From the NCBI RefSeq assembly GCF_000367345.1, contig NZ_BARE01000007.1, positions 156,831 through 220,830 on the forward strand: a stretch of DNA of 64,000 nt. Direction: 5' to 3'. Under the pieces are notes generated by a model. The model saw only the letters and a list, made by a program, of their open reading frames with translations, was not told the origin of the DNA and searched no databases. The DNA is from Sphingobium xenophagum NBRC 107872 (GTDB lineage: Bacteria; Pseudomonadota; Alphaproteobacteria; Sphingomonadales; Sphingomonadaceae). Positions 18,445 to 27,833 of the stretch are shown piece after piece. The position numbers were made by a program, and so were the translations under genes. Numbering within the stretch: the first letter of the stretch is position 1; every line of letters starts with the position of its first letter.

Positions 18445-19971
18445 GTGAAACACGCCCTTTCCGTCACCCGCGAACAGGATTTCTCCGCCTGGTATCAGGC
18501 CGTCATTACCGAAGCGGACCTTGCCGAAGAAAGCGGCGTGCGCGGCTGCATGGTCATCCGGCCATGGGGCTATGGCATCTGGGAACGCATCCAGACATTG
18601 CTTGACGCGCAGATCAAGGCGACGGGCCATGAGAACTGCTATTTCCCGCTGTTCATCCCCTTGAGCTATTTCGGAAAGGAAGCCGAGCATGTCGACGGCT
18701 TCGCCAAGGAAATGGCGGTCGTCACCCATCACCGGCTGATCCAGAAGGACGGCAAGCTGGTTCCCGATCCGCAAGCCAAGCTGGAGGAGCCGCTGGTCGT
18801 GCGCCCGACGTCGGAAACGGTGATCGGCGCGGCGTTCAGCCGTTGGGTCCAATCCTGGCGTGACCTGCCCGTCTTGATCAACCAGTGGGCCAATGTCGTC
18901 CGCTGGGAAATGCGCACCCGCATGTTCCTGCGCACCACGGAATTTCTCTGGCAGGAAGGCCATACCGCCCACGCCACCGTCGAAGAGGCGATGGAAGAGA
19001 CGATGAAGATGCTGGAAGTCTATCGCAGCTTTGCGGAAGACTGCGTCGCCATGCCCGTCGTGGCGGGCGAAAAGCCGGAGAATGAACGCTTCCCCGGCGC
19101 GGTCGCGACATATTCGATCGAAGCGATCATGCAGGACGGCAAGGCGTTGCAGGCCGGCACCTCGCACTTCCTGGGCACCACCTTCAGCCAGGCGCAGAAT
19201 ATCAAGTTCCAGAATGCCGAAGGGCAGCAGGAACTGGCGCAGACGACCAGCTGGGGCATGTCCACCCGGATGATCGGCGGGCTGATCATGGTCCATGGTG
19301 ACGATGACGGACTGCGCGTGCCGCCGCGCGTTGCGCCCTATCAGGTCGTCGTGGTGCCGATGCTGCGCGACACGGACGAGGATGCCGCGATCGTCGATTA
19401 TTGCGCCGATCTGGTCAGTCAGCTCAATGCGCTGGACGTATTCCGCGAACCCGTGCGCGCGCTGCTTGACCGTCGCGCGGCCAAGGCAGCGACCAAGCGC
19501 TGGGGCTGGGTCAAGAAGGGCGCGCCCATCGTGATCGAAGTCGGTGGCCGCGACGTGGCGGGCGGTAATGTGTCGGTGATCCGGCGCGACCGGCTTTATC
19601 GCGCCGACGGCAAGCTCGACAGCCAGATTGTGGCCAGGGACGATTTCGTCGCCGGCGCCACCGCCATGCTGACCGAAATTCAGGCGTCCTTGTTCGCGGA
19701 TGCCAAGTCCAGGCTGGATGGCAGCATCGACCGGTCGATCACCGACATTGAAGCGCTCAAGGCCTATTTCGCCGCCAGCGCCAAGCCCGGCTGGGCGCTG
19801 GTTCAATGGGCCAAGCCGACCGGCGAGGCGCTGGAGAAGGTGGTGCAGTGGCTCAAGGGCGAGAAGCTGACGCTGCGCAATGTGCCCAATGATGCCGACC
19901 CCGCGGACGGGACATGCATATTCACCGGCGAGAAGGCGGTCGAGCGCGTGCTGGTCGGGCGGAGTTATTGA
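18445..19971 (+). CDS. proS: Prolyl-tRNA synthetase, archaeal/eukaryote-type (ProS type 3)
   Basis: A 508-residue class II aminoacyl-tRNA synthetase charging tRNA-Pro. The N-terminal catalytic domain starts DFSAWYQAVITEADLAEESG, and motif 2 and motif 3 regions are present (TRMFLRTTEFLWQEGHTAHA, GMSTRMIGG). The anticodon-binding domain follows, and there is a C-terminal extension of the kind found in type 3 enzymes. It lacks the roughly 180-residue editing insertion of the long bacterial ProS. Many alphaproteobacteria use a short bacterial form instead, so this version suggests an old replacement. The start is GTG at 18445; no ATG is available before the conserved region. Confidence 0.92.
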   Translation: MKHALSVTREQDFSAWYQAVITEADLAEESGVRGCMVIRPWGYGIWERIQTLLDAQIKATGHENCYFPLFIPLSYFGKEAEHVDGFAKEMAVVTHHRLIQKDGKLVPDPQAKLEEPLVVRPTSETVIGAAFSRWVQSWRDLPVLINQWANVVRWEMRTRMFLRTTEFLWQEGHTAHATVEEAMEETMKMLEVYRSFAEDCVAMPVVAGEKPENERFPGAVATYSIEAIMQDGKALQAGTSHFLGTTFSQAQNIKFQNAEGQQELAQTTSWGMSTRMIGGLIMVHGDDDGLRVPPRVAPYQVVVVPMLRDTDEDAAIVDYCADLVSQLNALDVFREPVRALLDRRAAKAATKRWGWVKKGAPIVIEVGGRDVAGGNVSVIRRDRLYRADGKLDSQIVARDDFVAGATAMLTEIQASLFADAKSRLDGSIDRSITDIEALKAYFAASAKPGWALVQWAKPTGEALEKVVQWLKGEKLTLRNVPNDADPADGTCIFTGEKAVERVLVGRSY

Positions 19972-19983
19972 TTTGAACAAAAT

Positions 19984-20110
19984 CCCCTCCCGCAGGCGGG
20001 AGGGGCAGCAAGACTTTATGAGCCGAAGGCGAATTTAGTCGCAGCGGGGTGGGCATGTGCGAGGTTGCGCACGCCCACCCCCTAGCCCACTCCCGCAGGC
20101 GAGAGGGGGA
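19984..20110. repeat. Composite palindromic repeat between proS and hslU
   Basis: CCCCTCCCG-CAGG-CGGGAGGGG (19984-20005), GGGGTGGGC...GCCCACCCC (20046-20081) and CCACTCCCGCAGGCGAGAGGGGG (near the right end) are consecutive palindromes between converging genes. The CCTCCCGC module recurs at 21434-21523 and, in part, 35178-35298. It may also stop transcription, but T-tracts are missing. Confidence 0.75.
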
Positions 20111-20118
20111 ACTGGAAA

Positions 20119-21420
20119 TTACAGCACATATTTGCTCAGATCCGTGTCGTGCGCGATCGCATTGAGCTGCTTTTCGACATAGGCGGCGTCGATCACCAGC
20201 GTTTCGCCGCGACGATCCTCCGCCTCGAAACTGACATCCTCCAGCAGCTTTTCCATCACGGTCTGAAGGCGGCGGGCGCCGATATTTTCGACCTCGCTAT
20301 TTACTTCGGCAGCGATGCGCGCAACGGCGTGGATGCCTTCGGGCGTCAGGTCGATTGTCACCTCCTCCGTCGCCAACAGTGCGCGATATTGCGCCACCAG
20401 GCTCGCCTTGGTGTCCGACAGGATCGCCACGAAATCCTCCTCGGTCAGCGCCTTGAGTTCGACGCGGATCGGCAGGCGGCCTTGAAGTTCGGGGAGCAGG
20501 TCGCTGGGCTTGGCGACGTGGAAGGCGCCGGACGCGATGAACAGGATATGGTCGGTCTTGAGCGGACCATATTTGGTCGAAACGGTCGTCCCTTCGATCA
20601 GCGGGAGCAGGTCGCGCTGCACGCCCTCGCGACTGACCGAGCCGCCGCGCACGTCGCTGACCGCAATCTTGTCGATCTCGTCAAGGAACACGATGCCATT
20701 CTGTTCGGCGCTGGTGATGGCAACGCGGGCGACATCATCCTGATCCAGGCGCTTGTCCTGCTCTTCCTCGACCAGCTTGTCCCACGCATCGGCGACCCGC
20801 ATCTTGCGGCGCTTCTTCTGCTGCTGGCCAAAGGCTTTGGACATCATGTCGGACAGGTTGATCATGCCGACCTGACCACCCATGCCGGGAATTTCCATCG
20901 GCATGGACGGGCTATCGGCGACTTCCACCTCGACCTCGACATCGTTCATCTGATGCTGTTCGATCTTCTGGCGGAAGGACAGGCGCGTAGCCTCGCTGGC
21001 TTCCTTGCCCGTCAGTGCGTCGAGCAGGCGGCCCATCGCGGCTTCCGACGCGGCGTCGCGCACGGCCTCGCGACGCCGGTCCTTTTCCAGGCGCACCGCT
21101 TCCTCGACAAGATCGCGGACGATCTGTTCGACATCGCGGCCAACATAGCCGACTTCGGTGAATTTGGTGGCCTCTACCTTGACGAAGGGCGCATCCGCCA
21201 GTTTGGCAAGGCGACGGCTGATCTCCGTCTTGCCGCAGCCGGTCGGCCCGATCATCAGGATATTCTTGGGCGTTACCTCGTCGCGCAGGTCGTCGGGCAG
21301 ATGTTGCCGCCGCCAGCGGTTGCGCAGGGCAACGGCAACGGCGCGCTTGGCGTCATGCTGGCCGATGATATGCGCGTCGAGCGCGGCGACGATGGCTTTA
21401 GGGGTCAGATTGTCGTTCAT
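20119..21420 (-). CDS. hslU: ATP-dependent protease ATPase subunit HslU
   Basis: A 433-residue AAA+ unfoldase that feeds substrates to the HslV peptidase. Walker A is GPTGCGKT (58-65), followed by [14 protein letters not shown], the pore region conserved in HslU. An I-domain insertion follows (about 110-230), with a characteristic Met/Gly-rich stretch ([12 protein letters not shown]). Walker B is [11 protein letters not shown]. The C-terminus SKYVL resembles the tail that inserts into HslV. AGGAC lies just before the ATG. It is transcribed after hslV with a 104-base repeat-filled gap. Confidence 0.96.
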   Translation of the reverse strand: MNDNLTPKAIVAALDAHIIGQHDAKRAVAVALRNRWRRQHLPDDLRDEVTPKNILMIGPTGCGKTEISRRLAKLADAPFVKVEATKFTEVGYVGRDVEQIVRDLVEEAVRLEKDRRREAVRDAASEAAMGRLLDALTGKEASEATRLSFRQKIEQHQMNDVEVEVEVADSPSMPMEIPGMGGQVGMINLSDMMSKAFGQQQKKRRKMRVADAWDKLVEEEQDKRLDQDDVARVAITSAEQNGIVFLDEIDKIAVSDVRGGSVSREGVQRDLLPLIEGTTVSTKYGPLKTDHILFIASGAFHVAKPSDLLPELQGRLPIRVELKALTEEDFVAILSDTKASLVAQYRALLATEEVTIDLTPEGIHAVARIAAEVNSEVENIGARRLQTVMEKLLEDVSFEAEDRRGETLVIDAAYVEKQLNAIAHDTDLSKYVL

Positions 21421-21433
21421 TTCAGTCCTTTTA

Positions 21434-21523
21434 CCCGCCCTTCAGGGAGGGGTTAGGGGAGGGCATGTCGGGGATGTCTGATTACGCGCCCTCCCCAAAA
21501 TTCCTCCCGCAAACGGGAGGGAG
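21434..21523. repeat. Palindromic repeat inside the hslV-hslU gap
   Basis: CCCGCCCTTCAGGGAGGGG, GGGGAGGGC...GCCCTCCCC and CTCCCGC-AAA-CGGGAG are nested or adjacent palindromes. They could lower read-through or protect the upstream hslV message and so change subunit ratio. Confidence 0.7.
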
Positions 21524-21524
21524 G

Positions 21525-22091
21525 TTAAGCGGCGCTGTCCAGCGTCTCGATTGTGAGCTGATCGTTGGTATAGACGCAAATGTCGGCCGCCACGGCCATG
21601 GCCTTGCGCGCCAGCGTTTCCGCATCTGCCTCATAATCGACCAGCGCGCGGGCGGCGGCGAGGGCGAAGTTGCCGCCGGAGCCGATCGCGGCCACGCCAT
21701 TCACGGGTTCCAGCACGTCGCCATTGCCGGTCAGGATCAGCGTCACATCCTTGTCCGCGACGATCATCATCGCTTCCAGATTGCGCAGATATTTGTCAGT
21801 GCGCCAATCCTTGGCCAGTTCGACCGCCGATCGCATCAATTGGCCGTTATGGCGCTCCAGCTTCGCTTCCAGCCGCTCGAACAGCGTGAAGGCGTCGGCG
21901 GTGGCGCCGGCAAAGCCGCCAATGACGCTGCCGTCATGCAGTCGGCGAACCTTGCGGGCATTGGGTTTCATCACCGTCTGGCCCATCGAAACCTGACCGT
22001 CGCCAGCGACGACGACCTTCCCATTCTTGCGGACCGACATGATGGTGGTGCCATGCCAGACCGGCATGCTGCTGCTGTTATGGTCATTCAT
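21525..22091 (-). CDS. hslV: ATP-dependent protease peptidase subunit HslV
   Basis: A 188-residue proteasome-like threonine peptidase that forms a double hexamer capped by HslU. After propeptide removal the catalytic residue is Thr15 ([20 protein letters not shown]), and the conserved [20 protein letters not shown] follows. The end is LDSAA. I chose the ATG at 22091; a further in-frame ATG lies at 22067 and a TTG at 22127. No Shine-Dalgarno is visible before any of them. An RpoH-like promoter at 22100-22128 would place the transcript start at or next to the 22091 ATG, which excludes the TTG. hslU follows. Confidence 0.93.
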   Translation of the reverse strand: MNDHNSSSMPVWHGTTIMSVRKNGKVVVAGDGQVSMGQTVMKPNARKVRRLHDGSVIGGFAGATADAFTLFERLEAKLERHNGQLMRSAVELAKDWRTDKYLRNLEAMMIVADKDVTLILTGNGDVLEPVNGVAAIGSGGNFALAAARALVDYEADAETLARKAMAVAADICVYTNDQLTIETLDSAA

Positions 22092-22099
22092 GAAGCGGC

Positions 22100-22128
22100 A
22101 TATGGGACGCTGTGCTTTGCGGTGCAAG
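22100..22128 (-). promoter_or_regulatory. Putative heat-shock (RpoH/sigma-32) promoter for hslVU
   Basis: On the minus strand CTTGCA (22128-22123) and TCCCATAT (22107-22100) are separated by 15 bases, close to the sigma-32 pattern CTTGAA-N13-15-CCCCATNT. hslVU is a classic heat-shock operon. The -10 end lies 8 bases before the hslV ATG. Confidence 0.6.
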
Positions 22129-22207
22129 TCGCCTGAACAGCGACGACGAAGCGTGGCATTTTGGCGACAATATTCTTACAAACCGTTCAGGAACAAATGT
22201 CGATCAA

Positions 22208-22236
22208 TTGACATTGTGCATCGCACCATCAATTAT
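22208..22236 (+). promoter_or_regulatory. Sigma-70-type promoter for the small protein at 22265
   Basis: A perfect -35 TTGACA (22208-22213) and AATTAT (22231-22236) are separated by 17 bases, 28 bases before the next start codon, in a locally AT-rich stretch. Confidence 0.6.
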
Positions 22237-22264
22237 TGGCGTCCGCATTCATGGGAGAACGCGC

Positions 22265-22453
22265 ATGACTCTCAAGGCCAGAGCTCAGGAAAAGGTCGAG
22301 CGCGCGGGCATTTCCAATTATAGTTTCGATCACGACATTTTGGTCATGTGTGGCGTGCGCTACACGATCGAAGCATGCAACTGTGGCGAACCGGGATGTG
22401 ATGGTGTCCGGCTGCGCAAAAACGCAACAGCCATCGGCCGCGTCCTGCAATAA
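22265..22453 (+). CDS. Small conserved-looking protein with CNCGEPGCDG motif
   Basis: A 62-residue basic cytoplasmic protein. The C-terminal half contains MCGVRYTIEACNCGEPGCDG, with four cysteines in total, and could bind metal or form a redox pair. GGGAG lies 7 bases before the ATG and a consensus promoter sits upstream, so expression is well supported even though I cannot name the family. Its codon use and local composition are AT-richer than the surroundings. It is convergent with the entericidin-like gene, 15 bases away, and divergent from hslV. Function unknown. Confidence 0.72.
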   Translation: MTLKARAQEKVERAGISNYSFDHDILVMCGVRYTIEACNCGEPGCDGVRLRKNATAIGRVLQ

Positions 22454-22468
22454 TATACTGTCGATCGG

Positions 22469-22585
22469 TCAGTGCATCACTTCTTTGCCGGCCCGACCAA
22501 CAGATTCAATATCGCGTCCTACGCCCTGCACCGTGTTGCAGGCGGCCAGCGTAGCCAGAATGGCCAGAAACAGCGCCTTACGCAT
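22469..22585 (-). CDS. Entericidin A/B family lipoprotein
   Basis: A 38-residue lipoprotein precursor: MRKALFLAILATLAAC followed by NTVQGVGRDIESVGRAGKEV. The lipobox LAAC gives a mature peptide of about 23 residues anchored by Cys16. NTVxGxGxDxxxxG is the signature of entericidins, small envelope lipoproteins linked to stress and stationary-phase lysis in E. coli. Only one member is present here, without the toxin/antidote pair, as is usual in alphaproteobacteria. GGAG lies 10 bases upstream of the ATG, and a sigma-70-type promoter is visible at 22617-22645. Confidence 0.85.
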   Translation of the reverse strand: MRKALFLAILATLAACNTVQGVGRDIESVGRAGKEVMH

Positions 22586-22616
22586 TAAGTCGTCACTCCA
22601 TATTTGCGGCATAATC

Positions 22617-22645
22617 ATTTTAAGCGCTTGGGCGACGCCGTGCAA
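22617..22645 (-). promoter_or_regulatory. Sigma-70-type promoter for the entericidin-like gene
   Basis: On the minus strand TTGCAC (22645-22640) and TAAAAT (22622-22617) are separated by exactly 17 bases and lie about 30 bases before the start codon. Confidence 0.55.
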
Positions 22646-22678
22646 AGGCGCAATTTGTACGCGCCCATGCCGCCACGC

Positions 22679-22707
22679 TTGACAGGGCGCGCCAGCGATG
22701 CCAATGG
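22679..22707 (+). promoter_or_regulatory. Possible promoter of tRNA-Val
   Basis: A perfect -35 TTGACA at 22679-22684 lies 17 bases before a poor -10 (CAATGG), about 20 bases upstream of the mature tRNA 5' end. Confidence 0.35.
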
Positions 22708-22725
22708 CCGCCTCCTCCCGAAAGG

Positions 22726-22800
22726 GGGCGCGTAGCTCAGTGGTAGAGCACACCCTTCACACGGGTGGGGTCGTAGGTTCAATCCCTACCGCGCCCACCA
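22726..22800 (+). tRNA. tRNA-Val (anticodon CAC)
   Basis: A complete cloverleaf: acceptor GGGCGCG/CGCGCCC, D arm GCTC-AGTGGTA-GAGC, anticodon stem CACCC/GGGTG with loop TTCACAC (anticodon CAC), T arm GTAGG-TTCAATC-CCTAC, discriminator A and an encoded CCA. It reads the GUG codon. Confidence 0.95.
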
Positions 22801-22919
22801 TGGCTTGGCTGCCATGGACGGGACAGATTATTTCCCTGCATTGATCTTTTCAGTCTCATGGGGCTAATCATTGCCCTTGATCCGGTGGCCTGTACGGCCG
22901 CCGACGTGAAAGGATGTCG

Positions 22920-25148
22920 ATGCCGCCCTATCTGAAATCCGGCGCAGCCCTTGGCGTGCTGCTGATGCTGTCCACCGCGCCTGTCATCGCGCAGGAAAAG
23001 CTGACGCTCGAGAGAGTTTTTGCCAGCCCCGACCTGGCAGGACCGCAGCCGCGGGCGCTAAAATTGTCGCCGGACGGTACGCTCGTCACCCTGCTCAAAC
23101 CGCGCGCCGACGAAAAGGAGCGGCTGGACCTGTGGGCGATCGACACGCGCACCGGCAAGCAGCGGATGCTGGTCGATTCGCGCAAGACCGGCAGCGGCGC
23201 GGCGCTATCCGAAGCGGAAAAGATGCAGCGCGAACGCGACCGCTCCGTCGCGGGGAGCACCGGCATAACCAGCTATGACTGGTCGCCGGATGGCAAGAGC
23301 ATCCTGGTGCCGGTCGATGGCGACCTTTATCTTGCGGCGCTGGATGGCAAGGTGCAGCGCCTGACCGATACGCCCGACGGCGAATTGAATGGCGTTGTCA
23401 GCCCCAAGGGCGGTTTCGTGTCCTTCGTGCGCGGCGGCAACCTGTTCGTACAGCCGATCGGCGGTGCGGAACGGCAGGTAACGCAAGGGGCCAGCGATAC
23501 GGTCAGTTGGGGCGTTGCCGAATTTGTCGCGCAGGAGGAGATGGACCGGCGCACCGGCTATTGGTGGTCGCCCGACGACAGCCTGATTGCGGTTGCACGG
23601 GTCGATGAAAGCCCGGTCGGCATCGTCACCCGTACTGCAATTGGCGGGGAGGGCACGACAGTCTATCAGCAGCGTTACCCGGCCGCCGGGACGCCCAATG
23701 CGATCGTCGACCTCTATGTCATGAAGCCGGACGGGTCGGGCCAGGTGAAGGTCGATCTGGGATCGGATCGGGACATTTATCTGGCGCGGGTCGACTGGGC
23801 GAAGGATGGCCGCACGCTCTATGTCCAGCGCGAAGCGCGCGACCAGAAGCGGCTCGACCTGCTGGCAGTCGATCCGGCGACCGGCAAGGCCAAGGTCATT
23901 CTGAGCGAAACGGCCAAAAGCTGGATCAACCTGAGCGACAATTTCCATCCCCTGTCGGGCGGCGATTTCCTGTGGTGGTCCGAAAAGAGCGGCCATGGCC
24001 ATCTCTACCGCGTCCATGACGGCAAATGGACGGCGCTGACCAGTGGCGACTGGGAGGTCAAGACGCTGGTGGCGGTCGACGAAAAAGCGGGGCTGGCCTA
24101 TTTCACCGGCAATCGCGAAACACCGCTGGAACAGCAGCTTTACAGCGCCCCCATCACGCGACCGGCCGCCGCGCGCCAGATTACGGCCAGCGGCTGGTGG
24201 AATGACGCGGTGATGGACGCCGCCGCCAGCCGCGCCGTCATCACGCGCCAGAATAGCGATCAGCCCAAGCAGGTCTATCTGGTCGACAATAGCGGCAAGC
24301 AATTGCAGTGGCTGTCCGAAAATGCGCTGAAGGGCGATCATCCCTATGCACCCTATCTGGCGAGCCATGTCAAAACCCGGTTCGGCACGATCAAGGCGGC
24401 GGACGGAACGACGCTCTATACCAAGATCATGACCCCGCCGATCGAGCCGGGAAAGCGCTATCCGGTGTTCATGATCCATTATGGCGGGCCGGGCGGCGGG
24501 CGGCAGGTGACGAACACATGGTCCGGCGCGCTGAACCAGTATCTGGTCGACCGCGGCTGGATCGTCTTTGCTGTCGACAATCGTGGCACGCCCGATCGCG
24601 GCAAGGCGTTCGAGGATCATCTCTATCGCGCGATGGGAACAGTCGAGGTGACGGATCAACTGGCGGGCGTGGATTGGCTGAAGGCCCAGCCTTTCGTCGA
24701 TCCCAAGCGGATCGCGACCTATGGCTGGTCCTATGGCGGCTATATGTCGTTGAAGCTGCTGGAAAAGGCACCGGGCGTTTTCGCGGCGGCCGTGGCGGGT
24801 GCGCCGGTCACGAAGTGGGAGTTGTACGACACCCATTACACCGAACGCTATCTGGGGATGCCACAGGACAAGCCCAGCGCCTATCCGGCATCAGGCGCGA
24901 TCGACGAGGCGGTGAAGATCAGTGATCCGTTGATGCTGATCCACGGCATGTCGGACGACAATGTGGTGTTCGACAATGCCACTGCCCTGATGGCCAAGAT
25001 GCAGGGCGCGGCGGTGCCGTTCGAGATGATGGCCTATCCCGGCCAGACCCACCGCGTCGGCGGGCCGGGGATCAGCGTACACCTGTGGCGCACGATCGAG
25101 GATTTTCTGGCCCGGCGCGGGATAGCGCCCGACGCCGCCAAACCATAG
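22920..25148 (+). CDS. Secreted S9-family dipeptidyl peptidase (DPP IV-like)
   Basis: A 742-residue exported serine peptidase. A signal peptide (about residues 1-25, GAALGVLLMLSTAPVIAQ) is followed by a beta-propeller built from repeated blades such as SYDWSPDGKSIL and ARVDWAKDGRTL, with the EMDRRTGYWWSPD segment typical of DPP IV. The C-terminal alpha/beta-hydrolase domain has the nucleophile Ser604 in GWSYGGYMS, an acid in HGMSDDNVVF and His in PGQTHRV. It likely removes N-terminal dipeptides ending in Pro or Ala in the periplasm. AAAGGA ends 5 bases before the ATG at 22920; the ATG at 22914 is too close to it. Confidence 0.9.
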   Translation: MPPYLKSGAALGVLLMLSTAPVIAQEKLTLERVFASPDLAGPQPRALKLSPDGTLVTLLKPRADEKERLDLWAIDTRTGKQRMLVDSRKTGSGAALSEAEKMQRERDRSVAGSTGITSYDWSPDGKSILVPVDGDLYLAALDGKVQRLTDTPDGELNGVVSPKGGFVSFVRGGNLFVQPIGGAERQVTQGASDTVSWGVAEFVAQEEMDRRTGYWWSPDDSLIAVARVDESPVGIVTRTAIGGEGTTVYQQRYPAAGTPNAIVDLYVMKPDGSGQVKVDLGSDRDIYLARVDWAKDGRTLYVQREARDQKRLDLLAVDPATGKAKVILSETAKSWINLSDNFHPLSGGDFLWWSEKSGHGHLYRVHDGKWTALTSGDWEVKTLVAVDEKAGLAYFTGNRETPLEQQLYSAPITRPAAARQITASGWWNDAVMDAAASRAVITRQNSDQPKQVYLVDNSGKQLQWLSENALKGDHPYAPYLASHVKTRFGTIKAADGTTLYTKIMTPPIEPGKRYPVFMIHYGGPGGGRQVTNTWSGALNQYLVDRGWIVFAVDNRGTPDRGKAFEDHLYRAMGTVEVTDQLAGVDWLKAQPFVDPKRIATYGWSYGGYMSLKLLEKAPGVFAAAVAGAPVTKWELYDTHYTERYLGMPQDKPSAYPASGAIDEAVKISDPLMLIHGMSDDNVVFDNATALMAKMQGAAVPFEMMAYPGQTHRVGGPGISVHLWRTIEDFLARRGIAPDAAKP

Positions 25149-25301
25149 GAGACAGGCGGCAAAGGGCGTTGCGGCATCGCGGCAACGTCCAGCGGGAAAA
25201 GCTGACCTTTCGCGCAACAAAGGGCTTGCCACTGGACAAATGACGCAACGCCGCTATGCCGCCCACTCCGCAATATCTGCATCGGAGTGGAGTGTTCAGT
25301 C

Positions 25302-26327
<1,026 letters not shown>

Positions 26328-26334
26328 CGACTCC

Positions 26335-27006
26335 ATGATCTCCGGCGCTGTCGCTCTCTGGAACGCTGTTCCTGTTGCGCAGCGCCGGATGATCCTCTCG
26401 CTGATCATGGCGATCGGCCTCGCCAACATCGCCCAGCCCTATCCTGAACTTGCGCCACTACAACATGGGCCAACCATAGCGCTGATCGCTGCCGCGCCCT
26501 GGCTGCTTCGACGCTGGCCGTTGTCCAACGGCGCTGTTGCGTGCATCTGGCTCTTTCTCCTGCTCCATACACTCGGCGCGCGCTGGATTTATTCCTATGT
26601 GCCCTATGATGATTGGGCGCGGGCGTTGGCAGGGCATGACCTGTCATCCTTGTTCGGAACGTCGCGCAATGGCTATGACAGGTTGGTTCATTTTGCGTTC
26701 GGCATGCTGCTGACAATGCCTCTGGCGCAAAGCGCGCATCGCTTCGGTGGCTTGCGCCACGGATGGAGCCTGACCTTCGCCTTCGCCGCCATCGGTTTGA
26801 GCAGCGCGCTTTACGAAATATTCGAATGGCTGCTTACGGTGATCGCGGCTGGCGAGACGGCTGACTATTATAATGGCCAGCAAGGCGATGTCTGGGACGC
26901 GCAGAAAGATATGGCGGCGGCCCAACTGGGCAGTGCGCTGACGCTGATCGCGCTCTTGCGCCCCCGCGCCGGACGCCATATCGGCAAGCCGCCCACCGCT
27001 GCGTAA
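26335..27006 (+). CDS. DUF2238 integral membrane protein (YjdF-like)
   Basis: A 223-residue inner-membrane protein with about six hydrophobic helices. Conserved DUF2238 features include the polar segment YVPYDDWARALAG, the helix start NGYDRLVHFAFGMLL and the SALYEIFEWLL motif, followed by the loop GQQGDVWDAQKDM. The family has no established biochemical role. AAGGGGTGA provides a ribosome-binding site that overlaps the asd stop, so translation is probably coupled. The downstream hydrolase begins 10 bases after this gene. Confidence 0.85.
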   Translation: MISGAVALWNAVPVAQRRMILSLIMAIGLANIAQPYPELAPLQHGPTIALIAAAPWLLRRWPLSNGAVACIWLFLLLHTLGARWIYSYVPYDDWARALAGHDLSSLFGTSRNGYDRLVHFAFGMLLTMPLAQSAHRFGGLRHGWSLTFAFAAIGLSSALYEIFEWLLTVIAAGETADYYNGQQGDVWDAQKDMAAAQLGSALTLIALLRPRAGRHIGKPPTAA

Positions 27007-27016
27007 GGATTACTCC

Positions 27017-27778
27017 ATGACCGACCTGACCATCGAACGCCATGACATCAAGGGCTTTGATGGCCTGCCGATCGCCGTGCATGTGGCGGGGGAGGGCCGG
27101 GATCTGGTGCTGATCCATGGCTATTTTTCCAACGCCTTCACCAACTGGATTCGCTACGGTCATGCCGCGAAACTGGTTGAGGCGGGCTTCCGCCTGATCA
27201 TGCCCGACCTGCGCGGCCATGGAGAGAGCGGGAAGCCGCATGATATTGCCGCCTATCCGCCCGACGCCCTGACCGAAGACGGGCTGGCACTGGTCGAGCA
27301 ACTGGGGCTGACCGACTATGATCTGGGCGGCTATTCGCTGGGCGCGCGCACGACCGTGCGGATGCTGGCGCGCGGAGCGACGCCGCGGCGGGTGATCCTG
27401 GCGGGGATGGGCCTGCGCGGACTGGTCCAGACGCTCGACAATGGCGGCTATTACAGGAATGTCCTGACGAACCTTGGCACGTTCGAGCGCGGCACGTCGG
27501 AATGGATGACGGAAGCCTTCCTCAAGACCACCAAGGGTGATCCGGTGGCGATGCTCCATATCCTGAACACCTTTGTCGATACGCCGCGCGAGACAATCGC
27601 TGCCATTCAGCAGCCGACCGAAATCATCTGCGGCGCGGACGACCGCGATAATGGCGTGGCGCAGGAACTGGCGGATGTGCTGCCCGATGGGCGCTATGTC
27701 GAAATACCGGGCAATCACATGAACGCCGTCACCCGCAAGGAGATGGGGCAGGCAATGGCCGATTTCCTGACCGCTTGA
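27017..27778 (+). CDS. Alpha/beta-fold hydrolase
   Basis: A 253-residue cytoplasmic hydrolase. The oxyanion motif HGYFSN (34-39), PDLRGHGES (63-71), nucleophile Ser107 in GGYSLGA, the acid in CGADDRDNG and His in PGNHMNAV form a complete catalytic set. The cap region is short. The family spans esterases, C-C hydrolases and haloperoxidase-like enzymes, and no substrate can be assigned. AAGGA lies 7 bases before the ATG. It is third in the asd operon. Confidence 0.85.
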   Translation: MTDLTIERHDIKGFDGLPIAVHVAGEGRDLVLIHGYFSNAFTNWIRYGHAAKLVEAGFRLIMPDLRGHGESGKPHDIAAYPPDALTEDGLALVEQLGLTDYDLGGYSLGARTTVRMLARGATPRRVILAGMGLRGLVQTLDNGGYYRNVLTNLGTFERGTSEWMTEAFLKTTKGDPVAMLHILNTFVDTPRETIAAIQQPTEIICGADDRDNGVAQELADVLPDGRYVEIPGNHMNAVTRKEMGQAMADFLTA

Positions 27779-27833
27779 CTGTATCGTCCGGGCAAGTCAC
27801 CTTCCCCTTCATAAGCCTATGAGGGGAACTCCC

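Noticed and set aside
17455..19980. An 841-codon minus-strand open frame across phaR and proS
   Set aside because: Runs through two confirmed genes and an intergenic gap; sequence lacks any family motif.
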